Shown here one piece after another: positions 7,518 through 15,056 of a stretch of DNA of 64,000 nt. The DNA comes from Echinimonas agarilytica (lineage in GTDB: Bacteria > Pseudomonadota > Gammaproteobacteria > Enterobacterales > Neiellaceae): NCBI RefSeq assembly GCF_023703465.1, contig NZ_JAMQGP010000009.1, positions 1 to 64,000 on the forward strand, given 5' to 3'. Position 1 is the stretch's first letter, and each line of letters starts with the position of its first letter. The position numbers and the translations under genes were made by a program. The notes under the pieces are model-generated. The model saw nothing but the letters and a program-made list of their open reading frames with translations. It had not been told where the DNA came from and did no database searches.

Positions 7518-7539
7518 TCCTTAGTTTGGGGCGTTATGT
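7518..7539 (+). other. attC 3' remnant
   Basis: CTTAGTTTGGGGCGTTATGT matches the last 20 bases or so of the local attC type. The rest of the site is missing to the left of the insertion sequence end. Confidence 0.65.
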
Positions 7540-7566
7540 TCCTTTCGAGCCTTTGGAGTCAATTAA

Positions 7567-8967
7567 ATGGAATTTTCCTTAGAAACCCTGCTTACGTTAT
7601 CAATTGTTGTATTTTTTATTCTTTCGGTTTATTTAATTAGATCGCGGTCTCATTTAAAGAAAACTCAAGAGCTGTTAGAAAAAAAACAAGTTGAATTAGA
7701 CGAAACTGATAAGGCTCTAAAAAAAATACAAGATAAATATTCTGCAATTATTGATATTGAAACCGAAGTAGAAAATTCCAAAAAGGAAAAGGAAACCATT
7801 CATCTAGATGTTAAAGCTCTTCGTGATAGCTACAAAGAAAAAAGAGCCTTATTTGATAAATTAGTACAAGAGGCTGCAATATATGATGAAGAAATTCAAC
7901 TTGCTGAATTAGGTTTCTATAAGCCTCACTTTGATTTTGATACTTCTGAAAAATATAAGGAAGAAATTGCCAAAGTTAAAGCTGCACAAAAGGAGATGGT
8001 TGCTTCCAAGGAAGCTATTTATTGTAATACTGAGTGGACAGTTGAAGGCAGTAAAGCCAAAGGCAGAACTATGACCAATCGAGGTATAAAGTTAACAGCA
8101 AGGGCATTTAATAATGAATGTGATGCTGCTATTTCTAATGCTCGCTGGAATAATGTTGATCGTTTGGTGCAGCGTCTAGAGAAAGCATTCGATGCTATTA
8201 ACAAAATGAATCAATCTAACGCAATAGTTATTTCTAACGTTTACTTCAATCTAAAACTCAAAGAGCTTAGACTTGCATATGAATATGCGGATAAAAAGCA
8301 GCAAGAAAAAGAAGAACAACAAGAGATAAAAAGGCAAATGCGAGAAGAAGCTAAACTTCAGCAAGAGTTAGATAAAGCAGAAAAAGATGAAGAGAAATTT
8401 AAAAAGATGCTAGAAAAAGCTCAGCGAGAAGCCGAAAAATCAGCAGGTTCTAAATTAGATGAATTAAATGAAAAAATTGCCTCACTTAGCCAAGAATTAG
8501 AGGAAGCTCACGAAAAGAGTGAAAGAGCAAAATCAATGGCGCAACAAACAAAGATTGGGCATGTGTATGTTATTTCGAATATTGGTTCATTCGGAGAAAA
8601 TGTTTATAAAATTGGTATGACTAGAAGGCTAGAACCTTTAGACAGGGTTAAAGAGCTAGGTGATGCCAGTGTCCCATTTATTTTTGATGTCCACGCAATG
8701 ATACATTCTGATGATGCACCAGCATTGGAGAATGCGCTTCACAAAAAGTTTGATCTGAAAAGGTTAAATCTTGTTAATAGTAGAAAAGAATTTTTCCGTG
8801 TTAACTTAACCGAGATAGAAGAAGAAGTTTTAAATATTTCACCTGATGCAGAGTTTATCGAAACAGCAGAAGCTCGAGATTATCGAGAGTCGCAAAGTAT
8901 TCTAGCACAGCAAAAAGAATTAAAGTCTAAGCAAGATAGTGTAAATGAGCTTCCATTAGAGATATAA
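7567..8967 (+). CDS. DUF4041 / T5orf172 (GIY-YIG-like) protein
   Basis: This 466-residue protein has an N-terminal membrane segment (residues 9-24), a coiled coil to about 95, and a DUF4041-type domain around 100-240 (LAELGFYKPHFDFDTS, then NARWNNVDRLVQRLEKAF). A long charged coiled coil follows (about 245-330). The C terminus is a T5orf172/MUG113 domain (HVYVISNIGSFGENVYKIGM ... LENALHKKFDLKRLN). T5orf172 is a divergent GIY-YIG nuclease-like fold common in phages and prophages. DUF4041 proteins of this architecture are widespread, but their role is unclear to me. GGAG lies 8 bases before the ATG. Confidence 0.75.
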   Translation: MEFSLETLLTLSIVVFFILSVYLIRSRSHLKKTQELLEKKQVELDETDKALKKIQDKYSAIIDIETEVENSKKEKETIHLDVKALRDSYKEKRALFDKLVQEAAIYDEEIQLAELGFYKPHFDFDTSEKYKEEIAKVKAAQKEMVASKEAIYCNTEWTVEGSKAKGRTMTNRGIKLTARAFNNECDAAISNARWNNVDRLVQRLEKAFDAINKMNQSNAIVISNVYFNLKLKELRLAYEYADKKQQEKEEQQEIKRQMREEAKLQQELDKAEKDEEKFKKMLEKAQREAEKSAGSKLDELNEKIASLSQELEEAHEKSERAKSMAQQTKIGHVYVISNIGSFGENVYKIGMTRRLEPLDRVKELGDASVPFIFDVHAMIHSDDAPALENALHKKFDLKRLNLVNSRKEFFRVNLTEIEEEVLNISPDAEFIETAEARDYRESQSILAQQKELKSKQDSVNELPLEI

Positions 8968-8972
8968 ACGGA

Positions 8973-9072
8973 ACATAACAAGCCAATTCAGCAGGACAAA
9001 AAATAGTTGGTTTTGCTCCTGCGTCGCTAATTTTAACCAGCTATGTTATTGCCTCTGAATGAGGCGTTAAGT
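8973..9072 (+). other. attC recombination site
   Basis: ACATAAC to GTTAAGT, 100 bp, same family as the sites at 1465 and 2387. Confidence 0.9.
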
Positions 9073-9110
9073 GTGAATCGCTCTTTGTATCCACACTCTA
9101 GCAGAACAGA

Positions 9111-9746
9111 TTAAGTGTTTATCTTGGTAATTAGGGCTTCAGCTTGATCTTTAGTAAGCGAAACCATGGTTTTTCGGAAGTTTAAATTAGATTTTGTCGC
9201 ATCTTTACACGCTTTTGCCGAAATTGGCTTTGTAGCACGTACAAACTGATTAAGTTTCCTAGAGTAGCATTCACTTTTGCTGCCTTCATGGTCTCGCTTA
9301 ATTAGCTCTCTGTCTGCTAAACCGTAGCCGCAAATACCGTTGCCACTTTGATAAAGAAAAATAACATCGTTTTCATTTAAGTAAGCTATGTTTTCTTTCC
9401 AGTGGGCGTAGAAGGCGGATGCCTCTTCGTTCTCTAGCATGGTGTAATGGTCTGCTTCAGAGTTGTTATAGTTTGTATTGAGCATGAAATAGCGTACGTT
9501 ACTATCAGTCCGTTCGGAGCTATCAAATTCCTGTGACTCTTCGCGGGCTCTAGCCTCAGAAAGTTGTTTTTCAAGCTCTTCAATTCCTCCATGAATGAAG
9601 GTTGTAATTAGATCCGAACGTGTTTTATCTAGTGCAGAGGCTAACTCATCAATAAGATTGACGGTAATGCTAGGAAGGCGCACAGAAAGTAGCTGAGAGT
9701 CCGACGGGGTGTTAATGAGATTCTTAATGTGTGTTGAGAGTGACAT
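9111..9746 (-). CDS. RHH DNA-binding protein fused to EVE/PUA-like domain
   Basis: This 211-residue protein uses the ATG at 9744-9746, which has AGGAG upstream; the longer frame runs into the operator repeats. Residues about 18-62 (LLSVRLPSITVNLIDELASA, then SDLITTFIHGGIEELEK) look like a ribbon-helix-helix domain. After an acidic linker, residues about 84-205 (RYFMLNTNY ... ENDVIFLYQSGNGICGYGLA) resemble an EVE/PUA-type fold, a class that often binds modified bases. It reads against the array and carries its own promoter with three operator-like repeats, so autoregulation is likely. Which nucleic acid the second domain senses is unknown. Confidence 0.65.
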   Translation of the reverse strand: MSLSTHIKNLINTPSDSQLLSVRLPSITVNLIDELASALDKTRSDLITTFIHGGIEELEKQLSEARAREESQEFDSSERTDSNVRYFMLNTNYNNSEADHYTMLENEEASAFYAHWKENIAYLNENDVIFLYQSGNGICGYGLADRELIKRDHEGSKSECYSRKLNQFVRATKPISAKACKDATKSNLNFRKTMVSLTKDQAEALITKINT

Positions 9747-9759
9747 TTGCAGTATCTCC

Positions 9760-9838
9760 TGTATGTCATTTTGTATTACAGAGGGTTTGTATGTCAAAAT
9801 GTAATACGGGCGATCTTGTATGTCAAATTGTATTACGG
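9760..9838 (-). promoter_or_regulatory. Three iterated operators over the RHH/EVE promoter
   Basis: Units at 9760-9781, 9788-9809 and 9817-9838 match TGTATGTCAAAATGTAATAC with one to three changes and start 28 and 29 bases apart. Each has GTAT...ATAC ends, a partial inverted repeat. On the minus strand, TTGACA in the outer unit is followed after 17 bases by TACATT, a good promoter whose -35 box lies inside an operator. The nearest gene encodes a ribbon-helix-helix protein, so autorepression is the simplest reading. Confidence 0.75.
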
Positions 9839-9856
9839 TTTTTTTAGTGGAATAGC

Positions 9857-9955
9857 ACTTAACAAGTCAAAGCACTCGGACTTTATAAAGCTGTCACCTT
9901 TTTTGTACCAAAAAAGCCGCCAACTTCACCAAGCCTCTTATTTGGGGCGTTATAG
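9857..9955 (+). other. attC recombination site
   Basis: ACTTAAC to GTTATAG, 99 bp. Inner arms are AAAGCTGTCACCTTTTTTG and a weaker partner. Confidence 0.8.
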
Positions 9956-9988
9956 GGTAAGGCAAGTTCTACTATTACGCCTGCAGTA

Positions 9989-10879
9989 TTAATCCGATCC
10001 ACTGCGCAAAAAGTCAACAACCCAATTATGCAGTGGGTCGTTGTTTGAGCGAGGGTGCCAAGCCGTTATCACATCAAAACTCACTGGACTTTCCTTCAAA
10101 TCAATGATGGATAAATTACTACCGATCAATGCTCTTGATGGTAAAAAAGCAATCGCATCGGTGGCATCTAAGTACAGTGGCACGATAGAAAAACAGGGGG
10201 CTGATATTACTACATTACGCTTTAAGCCAAATTCCTCAAACCATGAATCAATTGAACCCCGAAAATTTGGTCTAGACGGTGAGGCAATAATCTGTGGATG
10301 ATGCGCAATCGCTTCAAGGCCTAGCTTTTTTCCTGCCAGGTGTGAGTTTTTAGGGGCAACACAGACGTGGTGTTCGGTAAATAAGGTAAGGCAAGGGTAG
10401 TTGTTAGGTACAAAGTCTGGGAATGCCACTACCAGGTTGATTTTCCCGGCTACCATAGCGTCAGCTAGATTATCAATATCTAAGTCTTGAATGATGACCC
10501 TCAACTTCGGGGCTTGCTGTCTCATTTTAGATAGCAGGTCAGGTAGAACAACCTGTTGAGCATAGTCTGTAGCTGCAATCACATAGGTGCTGTCAATCAG
10601 GCTGGGTTCGAATAACTCTGGTTCCAATAACTGCTCAAAACCTGTCAATAACCCATCAATCTTGTCGCCTAGCTGCAGGGCCAGTGGCGTCGGAGTCAGC
10701 CCATTGCTCTTGCGTAAAAATAAGCGGTCATCAAAGATATCCCGGAGCTTTCTCAGCTGGTCGCTAACCGCTTGCTGGGTTAGGCCTACCTGATGTGCGA
10801 CGCGGGAGACATTTTGTTCGCGTAACAGCGCCTGAAGTAGCCTTAACTGGCGGATTTCCAATCTATCAATCTTGCTCAC
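9989..10879 (-). CDS. LysR-family transcriptional regulator
   Basis: This 296-residue protein is of standard LysR length. A winged helix-turn-helix lies at about residues 8-66 (LRLLQALLREQNVSRVAHQV, then TQQAVSDQLRKLRDIFDD), followed by a LysR substrate domain starting near residue 95. It is transcribed away from the dehydrogenase gene at 10990, the usual arrangement for a LysR regulator and its target. The two share one integron cassette of about 1.8 kb, which is unusual since most cassettes hold one gene. The inducer cannot be read from the sequence. Confidence 0.9.
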   Translation of the reverse strand: MSKIDRLEIRQLRLLQALLREQNVSRVAHQVGLTQQAVSDQLRKLRDIFDDRLFLRKSNGLTPTPLALQLGDKIDGLLTGFEQLLEPELFEPSLIDSTYVIAATDYAQQVVLPDLLSKMRQQAPKLRVIIQDLDIDNLADAMVAGKINLVVAFPDFVPNNYPCLTLFTEHHVCVAPKNSHLAGKKLGLEAIAHHPQIIASPSRPNFRGSIDSWFEEFGLKRNVVISAPCFSIVPLYLDATDAIAFLPSRALIGSNLSIIDLKESPVSFDVITAWHPRSNNDPLHNWVVDFLRSGSD

Positions 10880-10989
10880 ACTTGTATCTCTAACAACTGT
10901 TATCTGTTTCTAATTGTATCTCCCTGTCACTACTATGGCCACTGTAACGTTGAGAGACACAATCATTGGTGAAAGGCAGGGTATTTGAA
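10880..10989. promoter_or_regulatory. Divergent LysR/dehydrogenase control region
   Basis: This 110-bp region between divergent genes holds the near-palindrome TAACAACTGTTA at 10891-10902 and a TTGTATCTC direct repeat (about 10882 and 10915). These are the best candidates for LysR binding. I cannot place the -10 boxes with confidence. Confidence 0.5.
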
Positions 10990-11598
10990 ATGAAGAAAGT
11001 TATTATTATTGGCGCATCAGGAAAAATCGGTCAGGCGGCATTAAGTGGGCTGGGGCATCATGACATTGTTACCGCTAGCGGCTCTGGAAAAGGCGCTGAT
11101 TATCAGGTCGATATAGGCAGCGAAGAGTCGATCAGAGAACTGTTCAAGCAGGTAGGGTCCTTTGACGCGGTAGTGAATACTGTGGGTATTTGCGAGTATG
11201 CCGATTTTAGCGACATGACGGAGCAGCAGTGGATGACGACGGTATTGAGCAAGATGATGGGGCAGATCAATTTAGTCCGTATAGGGCAAGAATACATCAA
11301 TGATGGCGGTTCATTCTCACTGATCACGGGTATTCTCAGCTCCAAGCCAATTCCGATGGCAATTGCAGATGCGACTACCAGTGGCGCTATTGATACCTTT
11401 GTGAAATGCGTTGCGTATGAATTACCGCGACGGATTCGCGTGAATTCAATTAACCCAACGGTTATTGAGGAAGCTTGGGGTGTATATGGTGAGATGATGT
11501 CGGGCTTTCAACCTGTGCCGGGTAGCTTGGTAGGTAAGGCCTTTGCTCGCTCAGTTGATGGCTTTATTACCGGTGAGGTCATTACAGTCGACGCCTAA
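10990..11598 (+). CDS. Atypical short-chain dehydrogenase (no YxxxK)
   Basis: This 202-residue protein starts at the ATG at 10990, after AGGG. It has the dinucleotide motif VIIIGASGKIG at its N terminus, with NTVGI in place of the usual NNAG. The active-site region reads LITGILSSKP ... ADATTSGAIDTFVKC: the serine region is present, but the tyrosine and lysine of YxxxK are replaced by Asp and Gly. I recall that a subgroup of small SDR proteins has the same departure, so this is likely a family trait rather than decay. The substrate is unknown. It is divergent from the LysR gene and probably controlled by it. Confidence 0.8.
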   Translation: MKKVIIIGASGKIGQAALSGLGHHDIVTASGSGKGADYQVDIGSEESIRELFKQVGSFDAVVNTVGICEYADFSDMTEQQWMTTVLSKMMGQINLVRIGQEYINDGGSFSLITGILSSKPIPMAIADATTSGAIDTFVKCVAYELPRRIRVNSINPTVIEEAWGVYGEMMSGFQPVPGSLVGKAFARSVDGFITGEVITVDA

Positions 11599-11693
11599 AA
11601 ATTTCTGTAACACTCTAGGCCACGATTTGCACCGGTTTTTTTTATGTCCGCTATTAGCGCATGCCGACAACCTCCATGTCTCCGCGTGTTACC

Positions 11694-11753
11694 CTATAAC
11701 AATTTAAGCAAGCGGGACTGCCTTACAGGCAGTCCCTTCTTAAGGCGTTATGT
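11694..11753 (+). other. attC recombination site (60-bp type)
   Basis: CTATAAC to GTTATGT. A strong hairpin (AGCGGGACTGCCT / AGGCAGTCCCTTCT) makes this compact site unlike the roughly 100-bp family of its neighbours, suggesting a cassette from another source. Confidence 0.88.
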
Positions 11754-11776
11754 TGTTCTCACATATTGGAGTATTT

Positions 11777-12133
11777 ATGCAACCGAAAGAGTTAGTTGAA
11801 TCATGGGTAAAAGCATTTAACGAAGGTGATGCGAACAAAATCTCTAGTTTCTATGCGGATAATGCAATCAACCACCAAGTTGCAAATGAGCCTGTTGAAG
11901 GTAAAGCTGCCATACATGCAATGTTCTCAGAGGAGTTTGCAAACGCAGAAATGGTTTGTATTACTGAGAATATATTTCAAGATGGTGACTGGGCAATACT
12001 TGAATGGAAAGATCCAATAGGCCTAAGAGGTTGTGGCTTTTTTCAAATAGAAAATGGCCTAATTGTATTTCAACGTGGTTATTGGGATAAATTAAGCTTT
12101 TTAAAAGCACATGATTTACCTATTCCACAGTAA
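11777..12133 (+). CDS. NTF2/SnoaL-like protein
   Basis: This 118-residue protein has the SnoaL-like/NTF2 pattern: LVESWVKAFNEGDANKISSF, YADNAINHQVANEPVEGKAA, then ENGLIVFQRGYWDK. The cone-shaped fold binds small hydrophobic ligands and is used as an isomerase, hydratase or ligand sensor. Catalytic identity cannot be inferred. I use the ATG at 11777, with TTGGAG upstream, rather than the earlier ATG at 11750 that overlaps the attC box. Confidence 0.8.
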   Translation: MQPKELVESWVKAFNEGDANKISSFYADNAINHQVANEPVEGKAAIHAMFSEEFANAEMVCITENIFQDGDWAILEWKDPIGLRGCGFFQIENGLIVFQRGYWDKLSFLKAHDLPIPQ

Positions 12134-12135
12134 CA

Positions 12136-12233
12136 ACATAACAAGCATTTAAGAGTGATTCGCAACGCTTGCCGTTTTCGCTCCGCTACACAGTTTAGCC
12201 AAGCATTATCAGCCCCTTAATGTGGCGCTGGGC
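12136..12233 (+). other. attC recombination site with variant crossover (GCTGGGC)
   Basis: ACATAAC to GCTGGGC. The right box has GCT in place of GTT, as do the two sites next to insertion sequences. Confidence 0.8.
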
Positions 12234-12369
12234 ACAAACATGAAAACAACAATTTTTCTAATATCTAATCTATTCTTTAGTTCTGTCGTATTTTTGAAGC
12301 GCTAGAGTGGGTTTCTGATTATTGTCAATTTTAGCCAAACTAAAACGCGCTATTAGCTCGGCGTTAGTG
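12228..12369 (+). pseudogene. Truncated cassette with a leftover signal-peptide start
   Basis: After the variant crossover, ATG at 12240 opens 21 codons (MKTTIFLISNLFFSSVVFLK...) that look like an export signal, then TAG at 12303. A second-half attC sequence follows, ending GGCGTTAGTG (12361-12369), with no first half. I read this as a cassette for a secreted protein whose middle has been deleted together with half of its attC. Confidence 0.5.
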
Positions 12370-12397
12370 CCTGAGGCTGATAACGAAGGAAGTCAAA

Positions 12398-14038
12398 GTG
12401 CATACATTTATTAGGATTATTGTTGCTTTAATGGTGCTTGCTTCGCCACATGTCTCTGCAAGCGATCAAATATACGACATCGCCATTAATGGTGGTCGTG
12501 TGATGGACCCTGAGACTGGCTTTGATGCCATCCGTAATGTCGGCATTACCGATGGACGAATAGCGACGATCACCAACGACCATATCGATGGCAAGGAAAC
12601 GATAAATGCTAAAGGTTTGGTGGTTTCTCCTGGCTTTATCGATACTCATTTTCACTGGACAAGACCAATAGGTTACAAGTTTGCTCTGCGAGATGGTGTT
12701 ACTACTGCAATGGATCTTGAGGCCGGAGCTTACGGTTTAAGAGTCGACGAATGGTACGCCATGCATTCGGGCCGAAGCCAAGTGAACTACGGCACGTCTT
12801 CTGGCCATGAATTTGCGCGAACTAAGGTGACTCAGGAACTGCCTGATGAAGATCTCTTGGATGCACCGTATTCCGTAGTGAAAGGCCGTGGTGCTGGTAT
12901 AGCCTGGGCAGATGAGGTTTTAGATATCGAAAAGGGCAATCGCATGCTTTCGATTATTGACGAAGGTTTGCGACAGGGGGCTATTGGTATCGCATCGACG
13001 GTTGGCTACTTCCCCGGCGCAACTGCAAGGGAAATGTTTGAGGTGCAGCGAGTGGGTGCGCGTTACGGGCGACCAACCGCAGTCCATCTTCGATACACTC
13101 CGGGAACGGCTACGACGGAGGCCAATGGCGCCCAGGAAATTCTCACAAACGCCATATCACTTGACGCCCCAGCTATTATTAATCACTTTAACAATCCGGG
13201 CTGGGAGTTGGTGCAGGAACTACTGGTGCGCTTGCGGGGACAGGGCCACAATGTTTGGGGTGAGATTTATCCTTACGCGGCGGGACAGACGACCATCAAT
13301 GCGGCATTCGTCCGGCCGGAGAACTGGGTCGACACACTCGGCAATCGTTACGAGGAAACGATGCAGAACCCTCTGACCGGCGAATTCTATACGCGAGAGA
13401 AATATGAACAAGTGCTTGCTGAAGCACCAGCGACACAGATAGTGCTCTACAAGATGGACCCGAGCGCCATTCCCGATTGGTGCCGGCTGCCGGGCGTTAC
13501 CTATGCAAGCGACGCAATGATGATGCCGGGCGGCTGGGATGATTCATTGCCCTGGGATACCGCCTACGAAGACGTCCCAAATAGTCACCCACGCTTGGCT
13601 GGAACCCACGGTACTTGTTTCCGACTCTCTAGAGAGCATGAGATCCCCTTAATGCAAATTATCGCTGCATCAAGCTATAACGCAGCAAAGTACCTTGGGG
13701 ATACAGGGTTATTGAGCATGCGCGAACGGGGTCGGATTCAAGAAGGTATGATCGCAGACATTACAATTTTCAACCCGAAAACAGTGAAAGATAATGCAAC
13801 TTACGCAAAGGGTACAATGCCGACCACAGGAATTCCCTATGTAGTGGTTAACGGCAAGACCGTAGTTCGAAACTCGGTTGTATTGAAAAACGTCTTTCCA
13901 GGTCAGCCTATTCGTTTTCCAGTCGAAGAAGAAGCTCGTTTCAAACCTCTGTCTGTTGAAGAATGGAGAAACAAAAAACTCTCAAGTCCTGTTAGATTTG
14001 TCGGATACGGTGGGTTAGAGCGTGAGCATACTCATTAG
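12398..14038 (+). CDS. Exported D-glutamate deacylase-like amidohydrolase
   Basis: This 546-residue protein starts at GTG with GAAGGAAG upstream. A signal peptide ends near ASPHVSA. The amidohydrolase body follows: NGGRVMDPETGFDAIRNVGI, the metal motif DTHFHW (HxH), DGVTTAMDLEAGA, further His in VHLRYTPG and NHFNNPG, and an Asp in YASDAMMMPGG. These match the N-acyl-D-amino-acid/D-glutamate deacylase family, which releases free D-amino acids. Export to the periplasm would suit salvage of acylated D-amino acids or peptidoglycan-related compounds. The gene looks richer in G+C than neighbouring cassettes, pointing to a separate origin. Confidence 0.82.
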   Translation: MHTFIRIIVALMVLASPHVSASDQIYDIAINGGRVMDPETGFDAIRNVGITDGRIATITNDHIDGKETINAKGLVVSPGFIDTHFHWTRPIGYKFALRDGVTTAMDLEAGAYGLRVDEWYAMHSGRSQVNYGTSSGHEFARTKVTQELPDEDLLDAPYSVVKGRGAGIAWADEVLDIEKGNRMLSIIDEGLRQGAIGIASTVGYFPGATAREMFEVQRVGARYGRPTAVHLRYTPGTATTEANGAQEILTNAISLDAPAIINHFNNPGWELVQELLVRLRGQGHNVWGEIYPYAAGQTTINAAFVRPENWVDTLGNRYEETMQNPLTGEFYTREKYEQVLAEAPATQIVLYKMDPSAIPDWCRLPGVTYASDAMMMPGGWDDSLPWDTAYEDVPNSHPRLAGTHGTCFRLSREHEIPLMQIIAASSYNAAKYLGDTGLLSMRERGRIQEGMIADITIFNPKTVKDNATYAKGTMPTTGIPYVVVNGKTVVRNSVVLKNVFPGQPIRFPVEEEARFKPLSVEEWRNKKLSSPVRFVGYGGLEREHTH

Positions 14039-14067
14039 TATTCATGTGCGAGGCTCTCGCTGTCAGC

Positions 14068-14129
14068 GCCTAACAAGCCAAAGCACATTCGGACGCAGCA
14101 AAGCTGCGCCGGTGTTTGAGGCGTTAGCC
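14068..14129 (+). other. attC recombination site (62-bp type)
   Basis: GCCTAAC to GTTAGCC, with short arms GGACGCAGC / GCTGCGCC. Confidence 0.88.
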
Positions 14130-14182
14130 GTATCTCTATCCAACCCTTGCATTAAGTTTAAAAAGGGTATATTTTTTACTCT

Positions 14183-14449
14183 ATGTATGCTTTTGAATAT
14201 GATCCGTTGAAAAGCCAAAGCAACCTCGATAAACATGGTATCGATTTTGAAGAGGCTCAAGAACTCTGGAATGATCCTGACTTAGTAGAGATCCCTGCAA
14301 ATACAAGCGATGAGCCTCGCTCTGTAATTATTGCAGTTCACAGAGGAAAGTATTGGTCTGCTGTAATAATCCATCGAACACCTAACGTTCGTATAATTTC
14401 AGTCAGACGTTCTAGAAAAAACGAGGTAGAATTTTATGAAAGCTTCTGA
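14183..14449 (+). CDS. brnT: BrnT family toxin
   Basis: This 88-residue protein has the BrnT signature: FEYDPLKSQSNLDKHGIDFE, then NDPDLVEI and RIISVRRSRKNEVEFYESF. BrnT is a RelE-fold RNase that stops growth by blocking translation and is neutralised by BrnA. The toxin gene comes first and overlaps brnA by 14 bases, the usual order for this module. No ribosome site is evident. A TATATT box ends only 9 bases before the ATG, so the message may be leaderless. Confidence 0.93.
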   Translation: MYAFEYDPLKSQSNLDKHGIDFEEAQELWNDPDLVEIPANTSDEPRSVIIAVHRGKYWSAVIIHRTPNVRIISVRRSRKNEVEFYESF

Positions 14450-14681
14450 ATTTGATAAAAAGTTTGATGATGGTGAAGATATTCTAAAGAATCTTGACCT
14501 TTCAAAAGCTAAACGCTCAACACAAGAAACCAAGCGTGTAAATGTTGATTTTCCTTCTTGGATGATTGACTCACTTGATCGTGAAGCAAGTCGTGTTGGT
14601 GTAACTAGGCAATCAATAATTAAAGTTTGGCTTGCCGAGCGCTTAGAAAATTTACAAAGTCATCATGTAAAACACGGATAA
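14436..14681 (+). CDS. brnA: BrnA family antitoxin
   Basis: This 81-residue protein reads KASEFDKKFDDGEDI, then RVNVDFPSWMIDSLDREASR and VTRQSIIKVWLAERLE, the ribbon-helix-helix C-terminal domain of BrnA. It binds BrnT and represses the operon. It starts inside the 3' end of brnT. The stop falls in the next attC, so the pair exactly fills one cassette. Confidence 0.93.
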   Translation: MKASEFDKKFDDGEDILKNLDLSKAKRSTQETKRVNVDFPSWMIDSLDREASRVGVTRQSIIKVWLAERLENLQSHHVKHG

Positions 14682-14777
14682 CAAGGCGCTCAACATGACA
14701 AATAACACTGTCACAGTTTTAGCAAAAGACGCAAAAAGCGGCGCCATTATTATTTGCACGTTAGCTTAGCGTTAGGT
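14676..14777 (+). other. attC recombination site
   Basis: GGATAAC to GTTAGGT, 102 bp, with inner arms around GACAAATAACACTG and its complement. Confidence 0.85.
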
Positions 14778-14786
14778 TTACCAATA

Positions 14787-15056
14787 TCAGTGGTCTTCGT
14801 AATGCCCACCAATCGCATAAATATAAATTGATTCGTCGTCAAATTTATAAATTAGTCGGTCTTTTTGCGATATGCGCTTAGACCAAAAGCCTGTGAGATT
14901 GTGTCTTAACTGCTCGGGCTTTCCCATCCCTTTACTCGGGTCTTCTCGCAGCATTTCCTTTAATAATTTACAAAGTGCTTTATGTAATTTTTTATCTTTG
15001 TCTCGCAGCGCTTCATACATCTCCCAAGTTCTTCCTTCAAATACCAGTGATCTCAT
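14787..15056 (-). CDS. yoeB: YoeB family toxin
   Basis: This 89-residue protein is a full-length YoeB: LRDKDKKLHKALCKLLKEML, GMGKPEQLRHNLTGFWSKRI, then RLIYKFDDESIYIYAIGGHY. The Glu, Arg and terminal His-Tyr residues of the ribosome-dependent mRNA endonuclease are present. It follows yefM with a 20-base overlap and reads leftward against the array. Confidence 0.95.
   Translation of the reverse strand: MRSLVFEGRTWEMYEALRDKDKKLHKALCKLLKEMLREDPSKGMGKPEQLRHNLTGFWSKRISQKDRLIYKFDDESIYIYAIGGHYEDH

Noticed and set aside
11103-11345. Leftward 80-codon frame inside the dehydrogenase gene
   Set aside because: Antisense to a clear SDR coding sequence with no start signals.
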